A stretch of 64,000 nucleotides of DNA, taken from positions 20,586 to 84,585 of the forward strand of contig CAYZTR010000005.1 of assembly GCA_964481575.1 (NCBI GenBank), given 5' to 3'. Each line of letters opens with the position of its first letter. Positions within the stretch are counted from its first letter, which is position 1. Made by a program: the position numbers and the translations under genes. The notes under the pieces are model-generated. The model was not told where the DNA came from, did not search any database, and worked only from the letters and a program-made list of their open reading frames with translations. Below are positions 27,017 to 35,512 of this stretch, in pieces. Source of the stretch: UQRS01 sp964481575. Its GTDB lineage: Bacteria; Bacillota; Clostridia; Oscillospirales; Acutalibacteraceae.

Positions 27017-27326
27017 TCTTCGGCGGCTGATTTGGTTTGTCCGTTTTTGGCCGGATTTGACCTGCTTTGACCCGGTTTTTTGAGTTAAATTATGGGCTAA
27101 CCGGCGTGGAAAATGCGGAGCCTGTCAGCGGCTATCTGGATTTGGAAATGCCCACCGGTTCTGTAGCACTGAAAAAGACTTTTGAGGACGGCGTGGTGGA
27201 AGGGACATCCAGACGGGCGAAAAATGACTGCCTTAGCGAAGTGAAAAAACCCGAAAAATCTCCCCAACATTGCGCGAGATGGTATAGGTTGATTGCACGA
27301 ATGGTTCGCACAAGTCGGGAAAAGTA
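27017..27326 (+). other. Unassigned sequence at the left edge of the decayed island
   Basis: No convincing gene. A 93-codon open frame (27067-27348) contains GVENAEPVSGYLDLEMPTG but has no ribosome site and matches nothing I recognise. It runs across the promoter of the next unit. It may be a fragment of a mobile-element gene. Confidence 0.4.
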
Positions 27327-27335
27327 TGATATAAT
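27327..27335 (+). promoter_or_regulatory. Extended -10 promoter ahead of the leader/two-component remnant
   Basis: TGATATAAT gives a TGn extended -10 with a perfect TATAAT (27330-27335). No good -35 is seen at 17 bases. It would start a transcript near 27342 with a leader of about 200 bases. Confidence 0.55.
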
Positions 27336-27404
27336 ATATTGTGTATAAGTTTATAGACAAAATGAAAATTTCTCGAATTTTTAACAGAAAGGACTTGACA
27401 AGTT

Positions 27405-27452
27405 ATGCTGGCTTACGCGAGAATTGACAGACAGCATAACTCTGTCCTTTGA
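27405..27452 (+). CDS. 15-residue leader peptide in a putative attenuator
   Basis: ATG to TGA encodes MLAYARIDRQHNSVL. An AAAGGA site lies 11 bases upstream. The peptide is embedded in an inverted repeat (AGTTATGCTG at 27401-27410 with CAGCATAACT at 27432-27441, flanked by AGGAC / GTCCT), so a ribosome on it would disrupt the hairpin. A terminator-like hairpin follows at 27468-27516. Short leader ORFs in this position are typical of antibiotic-responsive attenuators, including those before ribosomal-protection tetracycline-resistance genes. The link to a drug is inference. Confidence 0.5.
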   Translation: MLAYARIDRQHNSVL

Positions 27453-27467
27453 TCAGGTTATCATGAC

Positions 27468-27516
27468 GGTAACGTCAGGTGCGTGGAAAATCGCATCTGG
27501 CGCTACCGCCATTTTT
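27468..27516 (+). promoter_or_regulatory. Terminator-like hairpin in the leader (attenuator)
   Basis: GGTAACGTCAGGTGCG (27468-27483) and CGCATCTGGCGCTACC (27492-27507) pair at 13 of 16 positions around an 8-base loop, followed by GCCATTTTTATTG. It precedes the response-regulator ribosome site (GGGAGG) by about 20 bases, the position of a transcription attenuator. Confidence 0.55.
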
Positions 27517-27541
27517 ATTGTTTCGGAAGGGAGGGAACCAT

Positions 27542-28282
27542 TTGCGGATTGCCATTTGTGATGACGAGTAAAAATCCTGGGAGCAGCTGACCACAGCCTT
27601 GCATGGCTGGGACTTGACCCACCAGCCGGAGTGCTTCAGCACCGGGGCGACGCTTCTGGAAGCTGCGCGGGATCAGGAGAAAGAATATTTTGACATCGTC
27701 TTTTTGGACATCTATATGCCCGGTGAGAACGGCGTGGACATTGCGGCAGAGCTGCAGCGCCATTCCCCGCAAACCGGCATCGTGTTTGTCACCACCAGCC
27801 GGGAACACGCGGTGGACGCCTTTTCCCTCCATGCTCTGCACTATCTGGTGAAACCGGTCACAACAGAGGGTGTGGTGGAGGCGTTCCGCCGCCTGACGCA
27901 GCTTCGGAGCAGGCATCGCCCTATGCTCGCTTTGACGGCGGGGCATGGCAGCCGCACCGTATATCTGGATGAGATCGGTTACATACAAAGCGAAAATCAC
28001 ACCAAAACGCTCTTCCTGACCAGCGGGCGGACAATCCAGGTATGGATGCCAATGGACGAGCTGGAAAGCAAGCTGGGGGAAACCTTTTTGAAGCTCAGCC
28101 GGGGAACCATTGTCAACATGGAACAGATCGAGCAGATGGGAACCAGCTCCTATATGCTGCGGGATGGCACCAGGCTGGACTTTCCCCGCCGGGAGCGCGG
28201 AGCCGTCCGCGCCGCCTACGACAGCTACCTGTTCTCCCGCCTGTGCGGGCGTCAGGGCTTTGACGGGGAGGTGGGGCCATGA
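27542..28282 (+). pseudogene. LytTR-family response regulator, broken at codon 10
   Basis: A TTG start follows GGGAGGGAACC. The frame reads LRIAICDDE, then TAA at 27569-27571, then continues uninterrupted to 28282. The rest is a normal AgrA/VirR-type regulator: receiver with phospho-acceptor Asp in VFLDIYMPGENG, Lys in HYLVKPV, then a LytTR DNA-binding domain (IGYIQSENHTKTLFLTSGR, LSRGTIVNMEQIEQM). The first nine codons hold the acidic pocket, so an internal restart could not give a functional receiver. The stop overlaps the kinase start (ATGA), the usual coupled arrangement. Confidence 0.8.
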
Positions 28283-29490
28283 GCTTTTACCTGCGCCATG
28301 CCGCCGGGTTCTTTTTACAGCTTTACCCTTGTGCGATCCTGTGCTTCCTGCCCTTTGGGGCGGAACGTCTGCGGTTTTGACAGCGGCAGATTTTCACGGG
28401 GCTGACAATAGCGGTGCTTTTACTGTCGGCGCTGTTCCCCCTGATCCTTCCCATGGGAGGCGGGGTTCACAACCTGTATATGCTTCTGGCCGTGGTGCTT
28501 TTGGCTGCCGCTTACTTCTGGCTGCTGAAAGAGGCAGTCACGAAAAAACTGCTGGTGATTTACATTGCCATGTTTTACGCGGCCAGTCAATACTGCCTGG
28601 TCAACCTGACGCTCCCGCTGTTAAACGGGGGACAGTTGACAGGGGAGGTCTATATCGTCTGGGATCTGATCCTGTACGCGGCGGCCACGGCGATGATGCT
28701 GCCCCTGGCGGCATACGCCCTTTCCCACATGATACGGGATTACATCCGGGAGATCGAAGCCCGGAACATGAAGCGGGAGTTTTTTCTGGTGATGTTCTCC
28801 ACCCTGGCCTGCTTCGCCCTGATGGTCTACTACAGTTCGGTGACAGGCTACGCGGTGCCGGACTTTTGACGGATGCATGGCCCGCCCTTCCTGCTGGTGC
28901 TGATCGAGCAGTGCCTGGTCTACTGGCTGCTTTTGCGGGAGTCGGTGCGGCGAAGGCGGGACGCCGATTACCAGAAGGCCATGGAAATCCAGCAGCTCCA
29001 ATATGAAAACATCACCCGCGAGATGGAAAACGCCCGGCGGATGCGCCACGATATGCGCCACTGGCTGAATGGTCTGGCCGACCTGCTGGAACAGGAAAAA
29101 CCGGAGGAAATGAAGGAATATCTGGCCCAGGTCATCGACCGGACGGTCAAGCGGGAAAACGCGGTCTATTGCCAGAACCCCACGGTCAACGGCCTGCTGC
29201 AATACTATGTGGGCCAGGCGGAGGGCGCGGGCATCCGCTGTCTGGTGCAGGCGGAATGCGGCGATCTGACCATCCTGCCCACTGACCTGACCGTGATCTT
29301 CGGCAACGCCATGGAGAACGCCATCCGCGCCTGCCGGAAGGTGGAGAAAAACCGCTGGATCACCATTCAGGTGGGCACCATCGGCGGCTCCCTGATGGTG
29401 CAGGTGGAAAACCCCTGTACCGATGGAAAACCCCGGTTCAAATATATTGCCCGGATATGCGCAAAGGAAACTGCACATTCAAGCCGTTGA
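28279..29490 (+). pseudogene. GHKL sensor histidine kinase, two internal TGA codons and a foreign tail
   Basis: Starts at the ATG overlapping the regulator stop. One frame runs 404 codons with in-frame TGA at 28378-28380 and 28867-28869. It encodes about six membrane helices (to about residue 215), a dimerisation helix with the phospho-acceptor in RRMRHDMRHWLNGL, and an N-box VIFGNAMENAIRACRK. After QVENPCTDGKPR the family similarity ends, before the glycine-rich ATP-binding boxes, and the frame runs out 17 codons later. The kinase would therefore be dead even without the stops. Both TGA codons follow TTT and could be former TGG. Confidence 0.75.
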
Positions 29491-29857
29491 GGGCGTCAGT
29501 TTGGATGAATATGTAGTAAAACAGCTTTCCGATTTAAGCAGGCGGCAGAGCAAATATTATCAAAGAGTATTTGAAGCCAAACTTGACCACCTGATCGTGT
29601 CAGACCAAAGTGAACAGGAATACCGAAACACCAAAGAAACGATCACCCGATTGCAGACAGCAATCTCCGCCCAGGGCCGCAATATGCGTGAAGCCCATGA
29701 ATCGCTGTGGAAGTATATCGAAGCGGATATTCAGGAAATGACTGCGGAACTGGAGAAAAAACAGGTGGACCTACACCAAAGGCTGCTCCACCGAGGATTA
29801 TTCCCGGTTATTTGGCGCAGCCGAATACATAAAACACAATGCGGTTCAGCCGATTGA
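29423..29857 (+). CDS. Open frame fused from kinase debris and a coiled-coil fragment, unknown
   Basis: A 144-codon frame beginning inside the kinase remnant. From about 29465 it encodes KLHIQAVEGVSLDEYVVKQL, reminiscent of the short DNA-binding tail of HicB-like or plasmid proteins, then a long charged helix (SDQSEQEYRNTKETITRLQT). No ribosome site was found. It marks the joint where a different mobile-element gene was spliced onto the kinase, and it is most likely a non-functional fragment. Confidence 0.4.
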   Translation: MENPGSNILPGYAQRKLHIQAVEGVSLDEYVVKQLSDLSRRQSKYYQRVFEAKLDHLIVSDQSEQEYRNTKETITRLQTAISAQGRNMREAHESLWKYIEADIQEMTAELEKKQVDLHQRLLHRGLFPVIWRSRIHKTQCGSAD

Positions 29858-30659
29858 TAGCGTTGTAAAAATGTGTGATTTAGAACAGTATCACATTTGC
29901 AATTTGTGATTTTCTTAGTGGAACTGACAAGGATTTGAAGCCTGTGACAATTGATGACATTGATGAAGATATTGCCTATATCAAAGAAAACCTTCATACT
30001 TGCTTCTATCGTGATTCAGTTGAAGGTTATAATTTTAAAAATTGGTTGAGTGGACAATCCTTTTGAAGGTTTTGATAAAGTGTTCAGGGCAATCATTGAA
30101 GGAAGATTTGAAGACATTAGTCAGTCTGAACAGAATCCTGATGATGAAAATTGACAGTGATGACTTGATTGCAGTTGGAAGCACACAAGTTTTCTATTCA
30201 TCTGTGAAAAACTTACCATTGTTTCACAGTCATTTCTGCTTGTGTGTTTCGACTGCAATCAAGCAGTAAACAAGAAGGATCAGCGTGATGAATAGCAAGC
30301 GTTGATCCTTCCATCATTATGAAGGAAGACGGATATGTAATAACCTTGAATTTTTATGAAATTTTCGCTGAAGGCATCTGGAAGGAGCATTGGTATCAGT
30401 TCCCGGCATTGGCCACTCTGATATACGTGGATTTAGGATTTCGCCCTACCAACAGATCAATGGTCCGCCGCGAGCCCTACCGTCTAAAAGCGTGGATCAC
30501 AGATTTCTGTGCCGACATAGTCTTATCGTAGATAGCTCAAACCTTGAAGAAGTCAACACCCCTTCAAGATGCCTTCAGTTTTTAATTGTTACCGGCCAGT
30601 TGTAAATGGTGTAAGCCATCTTACAACTGCTTGATTACCCGCAACAACAGCGGGGGGAT
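29858..30659 (+). other. Decayed mobile-element sequence, no intact gene
   Basis: Short protein-like stretches appear in successive frames. One (about 29810-29908) contains EDYSRLFGAAEYIKHNAVQP; another (about 29925-30066) contains TIDDIDEDIAYIKENLHTC; a third (about 30045-30150) contains EGFDKVFRAIIEGRFEDI. Each ends in stops or shifts frame within 50 codons. A hairpin (AAGGATCA..TGATCCTT) lies near 30273-30312. From 30320 to 30659 I see nothing that can be named. The pattern fits old accessory DNA under no selection. Confidence 0.5.
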
Positions 30660-30704
30660 GATGTCAAGGGCTTGCCGCAGGCGGTGCTTTGCATCCTTGA
30701 CATC
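30660..30704. repeat. Inverted repeat at the 3' end of the IS110 relic
   Basis: GATGTCAAGG (30660-30669) and CCTTGACATC (30695-30704) are perfect complements enclosing a G/C-rich loop that can pair further (GCCGC / GCGGT). It sits just beyond the transposase stop, where IS110-family elements often have a structured non-coding end. Confidence 0.5.
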
Positions 30705-30722
30705 GGCAGAACGGTGATGTAC

Positions 30723-31447
30723 TCATGCTATATCCTCCGTCATCACACTCCAGATAAAGCATGCCAGCTCCCGGGCGACTGCAGTTTTTGCTACATTGGT
30801 TTTTTTGTTCTTGCCGAGAACCACTTTATAATACCGGCGCCGCAGTCTTTCGTTTACTTTATCTGCGTAGGCTATGACGGCTGAAGTGTTGCCGGACTGT
30901 CGCTACTTGAGAACCTTTGGCTTATAACCGATCTGACCTCAGCTATAGCTTTAGGCTGCTTCCACGAGGAGCGTGCGAACCTGGACGTTTCCTGCTTTTG
31001 TGATACCAAGGCGGTTTTGATCTCCGCCGCTGGAATCCTCACCCGGAACCAGACCAATATAGGACGCGAAATGTCGGGCCGATGAAAAGCGCTTGAAGTC
31101 TCCGACTTCCACAATGACAGAAAGCGCTGTCTGTGTCTTGATTCCGATCAGGCAGGAGGATTTGCCGACATTCTCTCTGTACTCGGGTTCGGAGGCAAGC
31201 TCTTCAATCTGTCTGTCGAGTCTCTCAAGCTTATCCGTAAGGGTATCGAAGGTAAGGAGATACTCCTGCAGGATTTCTCCGTAAATGCCATCCGGCTTTT
31301 AATGCACGGAGCTATAAAAGGTGCGCCTGTATCCAGTGGTTGGATATCCCGTTAAAGCGGTAGTTGTGGCGCAAACAGAAGGAAAGGATCTGCTGTTCTA
31401 CTTTCTTGAGTGCCAGCTTGTGATCCTGACGCATATGGATGTTGGGG
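30723..31447 (-). pseudogene. IS110-family transposase relic, 5' truncated with nonsense codons and a frameshift
   Basis: Reading the minus strand from about 31447: RQDHKLALKKVEQQI and RHNYRFNGISNHW, then TAG, a frame change near 31285, GIYGEILQEYL and TDKLERLDRQIEELAS. The C-terminal Transposase_20 region follows (CLIGIKTQTALSVIVEVGDF, ARHFASYIGLVPGEDSSGGD, NRLGITKAG), then three stops close together (EAA-stop-SYS-stop-GQIGYKPKVLK-stop-RQSG) and the conserved tail RRRYYKVVLGKNKKTNVAKTA. The N-terminal DEDD nuclease domain is missing. The element is immobile unless helped in trans. Confidence 0.85.
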
Positions 31448-31495
31448 TTCACTTCATTATCAGAGGTGCTTTTTTAGCTTCTGCCCCCTGCTATC

Positions 31496-32233
31496 CTATT
31501 CTAATTCAGTCAAATACCGTCCAGTATCATATTGCCGCCTGACTACACTACCATCTTTTAACCGAAACACAACATACAGTCTCTTGTGGCTGGGATCTGC
31601 GCCTTGCAGCGGCAAACGCTGTGCAAAAAAAGGACGATTCAGTTTACCGCAAACTGCCAGAATCCGGAAGTAACTGCCATAATCGGAGTATAAACACAAC
31701 TGACTTTTCATAGCGGTGTTCGGTTCCTCCGCCAATACAGGCAGAACACGATCCGGATAAATGGAGGACACTGTAATGGAATCAGCCTGCTCCAGAGGCG
31801 TATAGCCATAGTAAATTGTTTGGATTTCCTCCATCTTGGGCAGCGACGCCCAGGCTAGATCAGTTTTCACCACAACGCCGATCAGACAAAGCACCACCAA
31901 GGAAACAGCCAGAAAACTCCCCTTCGAGTAACCCACCAGATACTGTACACGGCATTGGACGCTGTATTTCCGATCCAAATATAAAACCCGGCAAAAATCG
32001 ACAAAGAAAAACACGCTGATGCAGGAAGCAATAAATCCGCATCGCGTGTTTTTGGTAAAGCAATAAAGAAAAACCGAAGCAGCCAGTGCCGCCGTTACAC
32101 CGTACAAAGGAAAGTCCTTCCACCGGCTGGCGTTGAGACAAAAGCGGCGGGTCAGCCACCCCGGCAACCAAAACAGCACGCACCCTACAGCAACAACTGC
32201 CACAATTCCCAGCATCAGCAAAAAGAAAACCAA
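31496..32233 (-). CDS. Membrane protein of unknown function bordering the decayed island
   Basis: 245 residues from a TTG start 7 bases after GGAGGG. Residues 1-125 hold about five hydrophobic segments. The remainder is a soluble domain (about 130-245, VSSIYPDRVLPVLAEEPN, KRLYVVFRLKDGSVVRRQY) whose ending resembles the C-terminus of some ABC-2-type permease-associated proteins. The stop lies about 50 bases from the IS110 relic, so its C-terminus may have been cut by the island, although the strand-swap ending looks natural. It is followed downstream only by degraded DNA. Confidence 0.55.
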   Translation of the reverse strand: MVFFLLMLGIVAVVAVGCVLFWLPGWLTRRFCLNASRWKDFPLYGVTAALAASVFLYCFTKNTRCGFIASCISVFFFVDFCRVLYLDRKYSVQCRVQYLVGYSKGSFLAVSLVVLCLIGVVVKTDLAWASLPKMEEIQTIYYGYTPLEQADSITVSSIYPDRVLPVLAEEPNTAMKSQLCLYSDYGSYFRILAVCGKLNRPFFAQRLPLQGADPSHKRLYVVFRLKDGSVVRRQYDTGRYLTELE

Positions 32234-32258
32234 AACACGACCCTCCGGTTAATTCAAA

Positions 32259-33380
32259 TTAACTTTTAAAAAAAGAAAACATTTGACATTTGATCATACC
32301 GTTGTACAGCTTGCGCCGCTTGTCGGCAGGACGCCCAAAAAGGGATTCAAAATTTTCCTCCGGACTGATAATATAGTAACGCTTGCCCCGTTCTTTAGGA
32401 CACACCTGTCCCAGCGTACGAATTAACGTTTGGGCCTCCTGCTCATCCCCCAACCGCTCGCCATAGGGTGGATTGGTAATCAGGGTTACCCGCCCCTCCG
32501 GCAACTGCAATGCACTGACATCTGCAGCAGTGGCGGCAATTTTGCTTTCCACGCCTGCCTTGGCCGCGTTGGCCAGGGTTAACTCTACCGCTTGAGGATC
32601 CACATCCGAACCGATGGCCTGGAACGGAATGTCCGGCGTAGCCAAATCCAGAGCGGCCGCCCGCTCATTTCTCCAGAAGCCGGCATCCAGGCATCCAAAC
32701 TTTTCCGCAGCAAAGCTGCGGCCGATTCCCGGCGCAATATTGCAGGCCAGCAACGCCGCTTCTATCAAAATAGTGCCGGAGCCACAAAAGGGATCCAACA
32801 GCACCGTATCCGGATAGAGCCGGGCCAGGTAGGCCATGGCGGCTGCCAGCGTTTCCTTTAAAGGGGCTTCCATGGAATAACGGCGGTAGCCCCGCTTATG
32901 CAGCCCTTCCCCCGAGGTATCCAGCATAATGCTGACCATGTCCTTGTGAATGGAAAACTGAATCTGGTGCAACGGGCCGGTTTCCTGAAACCAATCTACC
33001 CGGTACCGGGTTTTCATGGCCTCCACCGCCGCCTTTTTGATGATCGCTTGGCAATCCGGAACACTGTGGAGCGTAGAATTCAGGCTCCAGCCTTTAACCG
33101 GAAAGGCGTCTGCTTTTCCAATCCATTCTGAAAAGGGCAAGGCCTTAACACTGTCAAATAATTCCGTAAAGGTACGGGCCGGAAACTGCCCCAACAGAAT
33201 CAGGATCCGCTCTGCACAACGGCAGCGTAAATTGGCCCGAATCAACAGCTCCGGCCCACCGGAAAACAGCACCCGGCCATTTTCAGCCACCACATCCTGT
33301 GCGTCCATCCGACGAAGCTCCTCCGCCAGAATTCCCTCTACCCCAAACAGACAGGGGGCACAATACCTGTAAGCTTTCAT
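32259..33380 (-). CDS. rlmL: THUMP-domain class I rRNA guanine-N2 methyltransferase (RlmL/YpsC type)
   Basis: 373 residues with an N-terminal ferredoxin-like/THUMP region (about 1-155), then a Rossmann methyltransferase. It carries LLDPFCGSGTILIEAALLA (SAM site, about 195-215), GSDVDPQAVELTLANA and the catalytic ITNPPYGERLGD. The family methylates N2 of a guanine in 23S rRNA. It lacks the second (RlmK) domain of the E. coli fusion, as is normal in Firmicutes. Confidence 0.9.
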   Translation of the reverse strand: MKAYRYCAPCLFGVEGILAEELRRMDAQDVVAENGRVLFSGGPELLIRANLRCRCAERILILLGQFPARTFTELFDSVKALPFSEWIGKADAFPVKGWSLNSTLHSVPDCQAIIKKAAVEAMKTRYRVDWFQETGPLHQIQFSIHKDMVSIMLDTSGEGLHKRGYRRYSMEAPLKETLAAAMAYLARLYPDTVLLDPFCGSGTILIEAALLACNIAPGIGRSFAAEKFGCLDAGFWRNERAAALDLATPDIPFQAIGSDVDPQAVELTLANAAKAGVESKIAATAADVSALQLPEGRVTLITNPPYGERLGDEQEAQTLIRTLGQVCPKERGKRYYIISPEENFESLFGRPADKRRKLYNGMIKCQMFSFFKS

Positions 33381-33437
33381 AAAATACCTCTGCTTGTAAT
33401 ATATGCGAAAAAATCTAAAATATGCAAATTCTTCCTG

Positions 33438-34283
33438 TCAAGATAACACCACAGACTGATGCCGGGTCACATGGCACCCAATATTCACCGCCAGTGGCAA
33501 ACCGGCAATATGGGTGGGATAGGTCTCGATATTCAGTCCCAACGCCGTGGTGATTCCACCAAACCCCTGAGGCCCGATGTCCAATTCATTAACCGCCGCT
33601 AGCATATCCTGTTCCATCTGGGCATAAAAGGGATCCGAATTCGGCGTATTCAAAGGACGGCACAAAGCCATCTTAGCCAGCTTAGCGCACAATTCAAAAT
33701 CGCCGCCAATCCCAACGCCGATCACCATTGGAGGGCAAGGATTGCCGGCAGCCTGTCTGACAATTTCCGCCACCGCGGCAATCAAATCCTCCCGGGTTGC
33801 TGCCGGCGTCAGCATCCGCACTGCCGACATATTCTCACTGCCAAATCCCTTGGGGGCCACCGTAATCTTCACCTGCTCTCCGTCCACAATGGAAGTATGC
33901 AAGACAGCCGGCGTATTATCCCCGGTATTTCCCCGGCGGACAGGATCTGCTACCACCGATTTTCGCAAAAGCCCTTGGGTATAGCCCTTGCGAACACCGG
34001 CGTTCACAGCCTCTGTTAAATTCCCGCCAACCAGATGCACATCCTGGCCGATTTCCAGAAAAACCACCGCCATACCGGTATCCTGGCAAACCGGCAGTTG
34101 CAGCTCCCGGGCCGCGTCCATATTATGCAGCAGATCCCCCAGGATTTCTCGCCCCAACGGAGAGGTCTCCTGGCTGCAGGCATTACAAATGGAACTGCAA
34201 ACATCCTCCGGCAAGATCCGGTTGGCCTCTACACAAAGGCGCGCGATCTCCTCGGTGATCCGTTCCACAGAAATCTCTTTCAC
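33438..34283 (-). CDS. Fumarate hydratase (class I) alpha subunit, or related Fe-S hydro-lyase
   Basis: 281 residues covering only the N-terminal (alpha) half of class I fumarase/tartrate dehydratase. Three cysteines for a [4Fe-4S] cluster are visible, in SICNACSQE, PVCQDTGMAVVF and GGDFELCAKLA. Other conserved segments are ENMSAVRMLTPAA and GFGGITTALGLNIE. It interconverts fumarate and malate when joined by the beta subunit, which is normally the next gene but is not in this window. The GTG start overlaps the amidohydrolase stop (GTGA), so the two are translationally coupled. It might act on a different hydroxy acid. Confidence 0.85.
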   Translation of the reverse strand: MKEISVERITEEIARLCVEANRILPEDVCSSICNACSQETSPLGREILGDLLHNMDAARELQLPVCQDTGMAVVFLEIGQDVHLVGGNLTEAVNAGVRKGYTQGLLRKSVVADPVRRGNTGDNTPAVLHTSIVDGEQVKITVAPKGFGSENMSAVRMLTPAATREDLIAAVAEIVRQAAGNPCPPMVIGVGIGGDFELCAKLAKMALCRPLNTPNSDPFYAQMEQDMLAAVNELDIGPQGFGGITTALGLNIETYPTHIAGLPLAVNIGCHVTRHQSVVLS

Positions 34284-35455
34284 TGTACATCCCCCCCGAT
34301 GACTAATTTTCCGCCGACGAACACCAGATCCGGCTTGGCCAACAACCGGGACTGCCGCCCCTTTTCACCAAACACCAACAAATCGGCTCGTTTTCCCGGC
34401 CGAATGGACCCCACCAGATGATCCACGCCGGCAATCTGTGCAGGCAGGCAGGTAATACTCCGCAACGCTTCCGTTGGATCCATTCCGTTTTCCACGGAAA
34501 TGGCCGCACAAAGGGATAAATACTGGATCGGTGTCTCCGGATGATCCGTAATCAAACCCACCGGCACGCCGACCCGAGCCAGAACAGCGGGAGTCTCGGG
34601 AGACAGGTTCTTCAGCTCCGGCTTTCCCCGGTCGCATAAAATGGGCCCCGCCAACACAGGCGCCCCTTCGGCTGCCAAAAGATCTGCAATCTGCCCGGCA
34701 TCTGTGCCGTGTACGATGACATAATCCAGATCAAATTCCCTGGCAATGCGAATGGCCGTAAAAATATCATCCGCCCGATGGGCATGAAAATGCGCCTTGC
34801 ATTTTCGCCGTAGCAGCGGTAATAAAGCCTCACACTTAAAATCCAACTCCGGCTTGTCCACATCCGGGTCGGCCTCCGCCTTCTCCAGGCTCACCAGATA
34901 CCGTTTTGCTTTCAGCAGCTGCTCCCGGATAATGGCAGCTGTGGCCATACGAGTCACCGGCGTCTCGTCCCGATCATGGTAAGTAAACTTTGGGTTCTCC
35001 CCCAACGCAAACTTGATACCCACCGGTGTAGCCAGCACCATATCGTCTACACGGCGACCGTAGGTTGACAGTGCAACAATCTGACCTGCAATGGGATTGG
35101 CAGAACCCGGGCCGGTCAAAACCGCTGTCACACCGGACGCCAGTGCTTCCGAAAAACAGCGATCCATGGGATTGACCGCATCCAATGCACGCAGATGCGG
35201 CGTACAGGGGTCGGTATCCTCGTTTCCGTCATCCCCCTCAAACCGGAGGGCATCCTCCCACATACCCAAATGGGTATGTGCATCCACAAAACCGGGAAGA
35301 ACAACCGCTCCTCGGAGATTTCGGGCATAAGAATCGGCGGGACAATCCTCCATGGGACCCACCGCCCGGATGATGCCATCCTGCATTTGGACAAAACCGT
35401 TTTCCAGCGTACCGGTCTCCTCCATGGTGATGATTTTGGCATTCGTAAGCAGCAT
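34280..35455 (-). CDS. Amidohydrolase-superfamily metal-dependent hydrolase (imidazolonepropionase-like)
   Basis: 391 residues from ATG 35453-35455, with AAGGAG 6 bases upstream. Metal ligands typical of the superfamily are visible: DAHTHLGMWED (about 60-70), HFHAHRADD (about 215), VIVHGTDAG (about 240) and the Asp in GLITDHPETP (about 300). The C-terminal GSIRPGKRADLLVFG closes the composite sheet. It hydrolyses an amide or related bond of an unknown substrate. It is coupled by overlap to the fumarase alpha subunit. An intrinsic terminator lies directly upstream of its ribosome site, with no visible promoter in between. Confidence 0.85.
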   Translation of the reverse strand: MLLTNAKIITMEETGTLENGFVQMQDGIIRAVGPMEDCPADSYARNLRGAVVLPGFVDAHTHLGMWEDALRFEGDDGNEDTDPCTPHLRALDAVNPMDRCFSEALASGVTAVLTGPGSANPIAGQIVALSTYGRRVDDMVLATPVGIKFALGENPKFTYHDRDETPVTRMATAAIIREQLLKAKRYLVSLEKAEADPDVDKPELDFKCEALLPLLRRKCKAHFHAHRADDIFTAIRIAREFDLDYVIVHGTDAGQIADLLAAEGAPVLAGPILCDRGKPELKNLSPETPAVLARVGVPVGLITDHPETPIQYLSLCAAISVENGMDPTEALRSITCLPAQIAGVDHLVGSIRPGKRADLLVFGEKGRQSRLLAKPDLVFVGGKLVIGGDVQ

Positions 35456-35469
35456 AATTTTCTCCTTCA

Positions 35470-35500
35470 AAAAAAGCAGAGTGCAGTCACACTCTGCTTT
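35470..35500 (-). terminator. Intrinsic terminator between the S1 gene and the amidohydrolase gene
   Basis: AGCAGAGTG (35475-35483) pairs with CACTCTGCT (35490-35498). On the minus strand the stem is followed by TTTTTTT and then at once by the AAGGAG site of the amidohydrolase gene. Confidence 0.8.
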
Positions 35501-35512
35501 TCGCTGATTCTC

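Noticed and set aside
28279..29490. The host using TGA as tryptophan
   Set aside because: Many intact genes here end in TGA at tight overlaps (ntpA, recJ, dtd, the MBL gene, hemZ neighbours), so TGA is a normal stop in this genome. Recoding could apply at most to the donor of the island.
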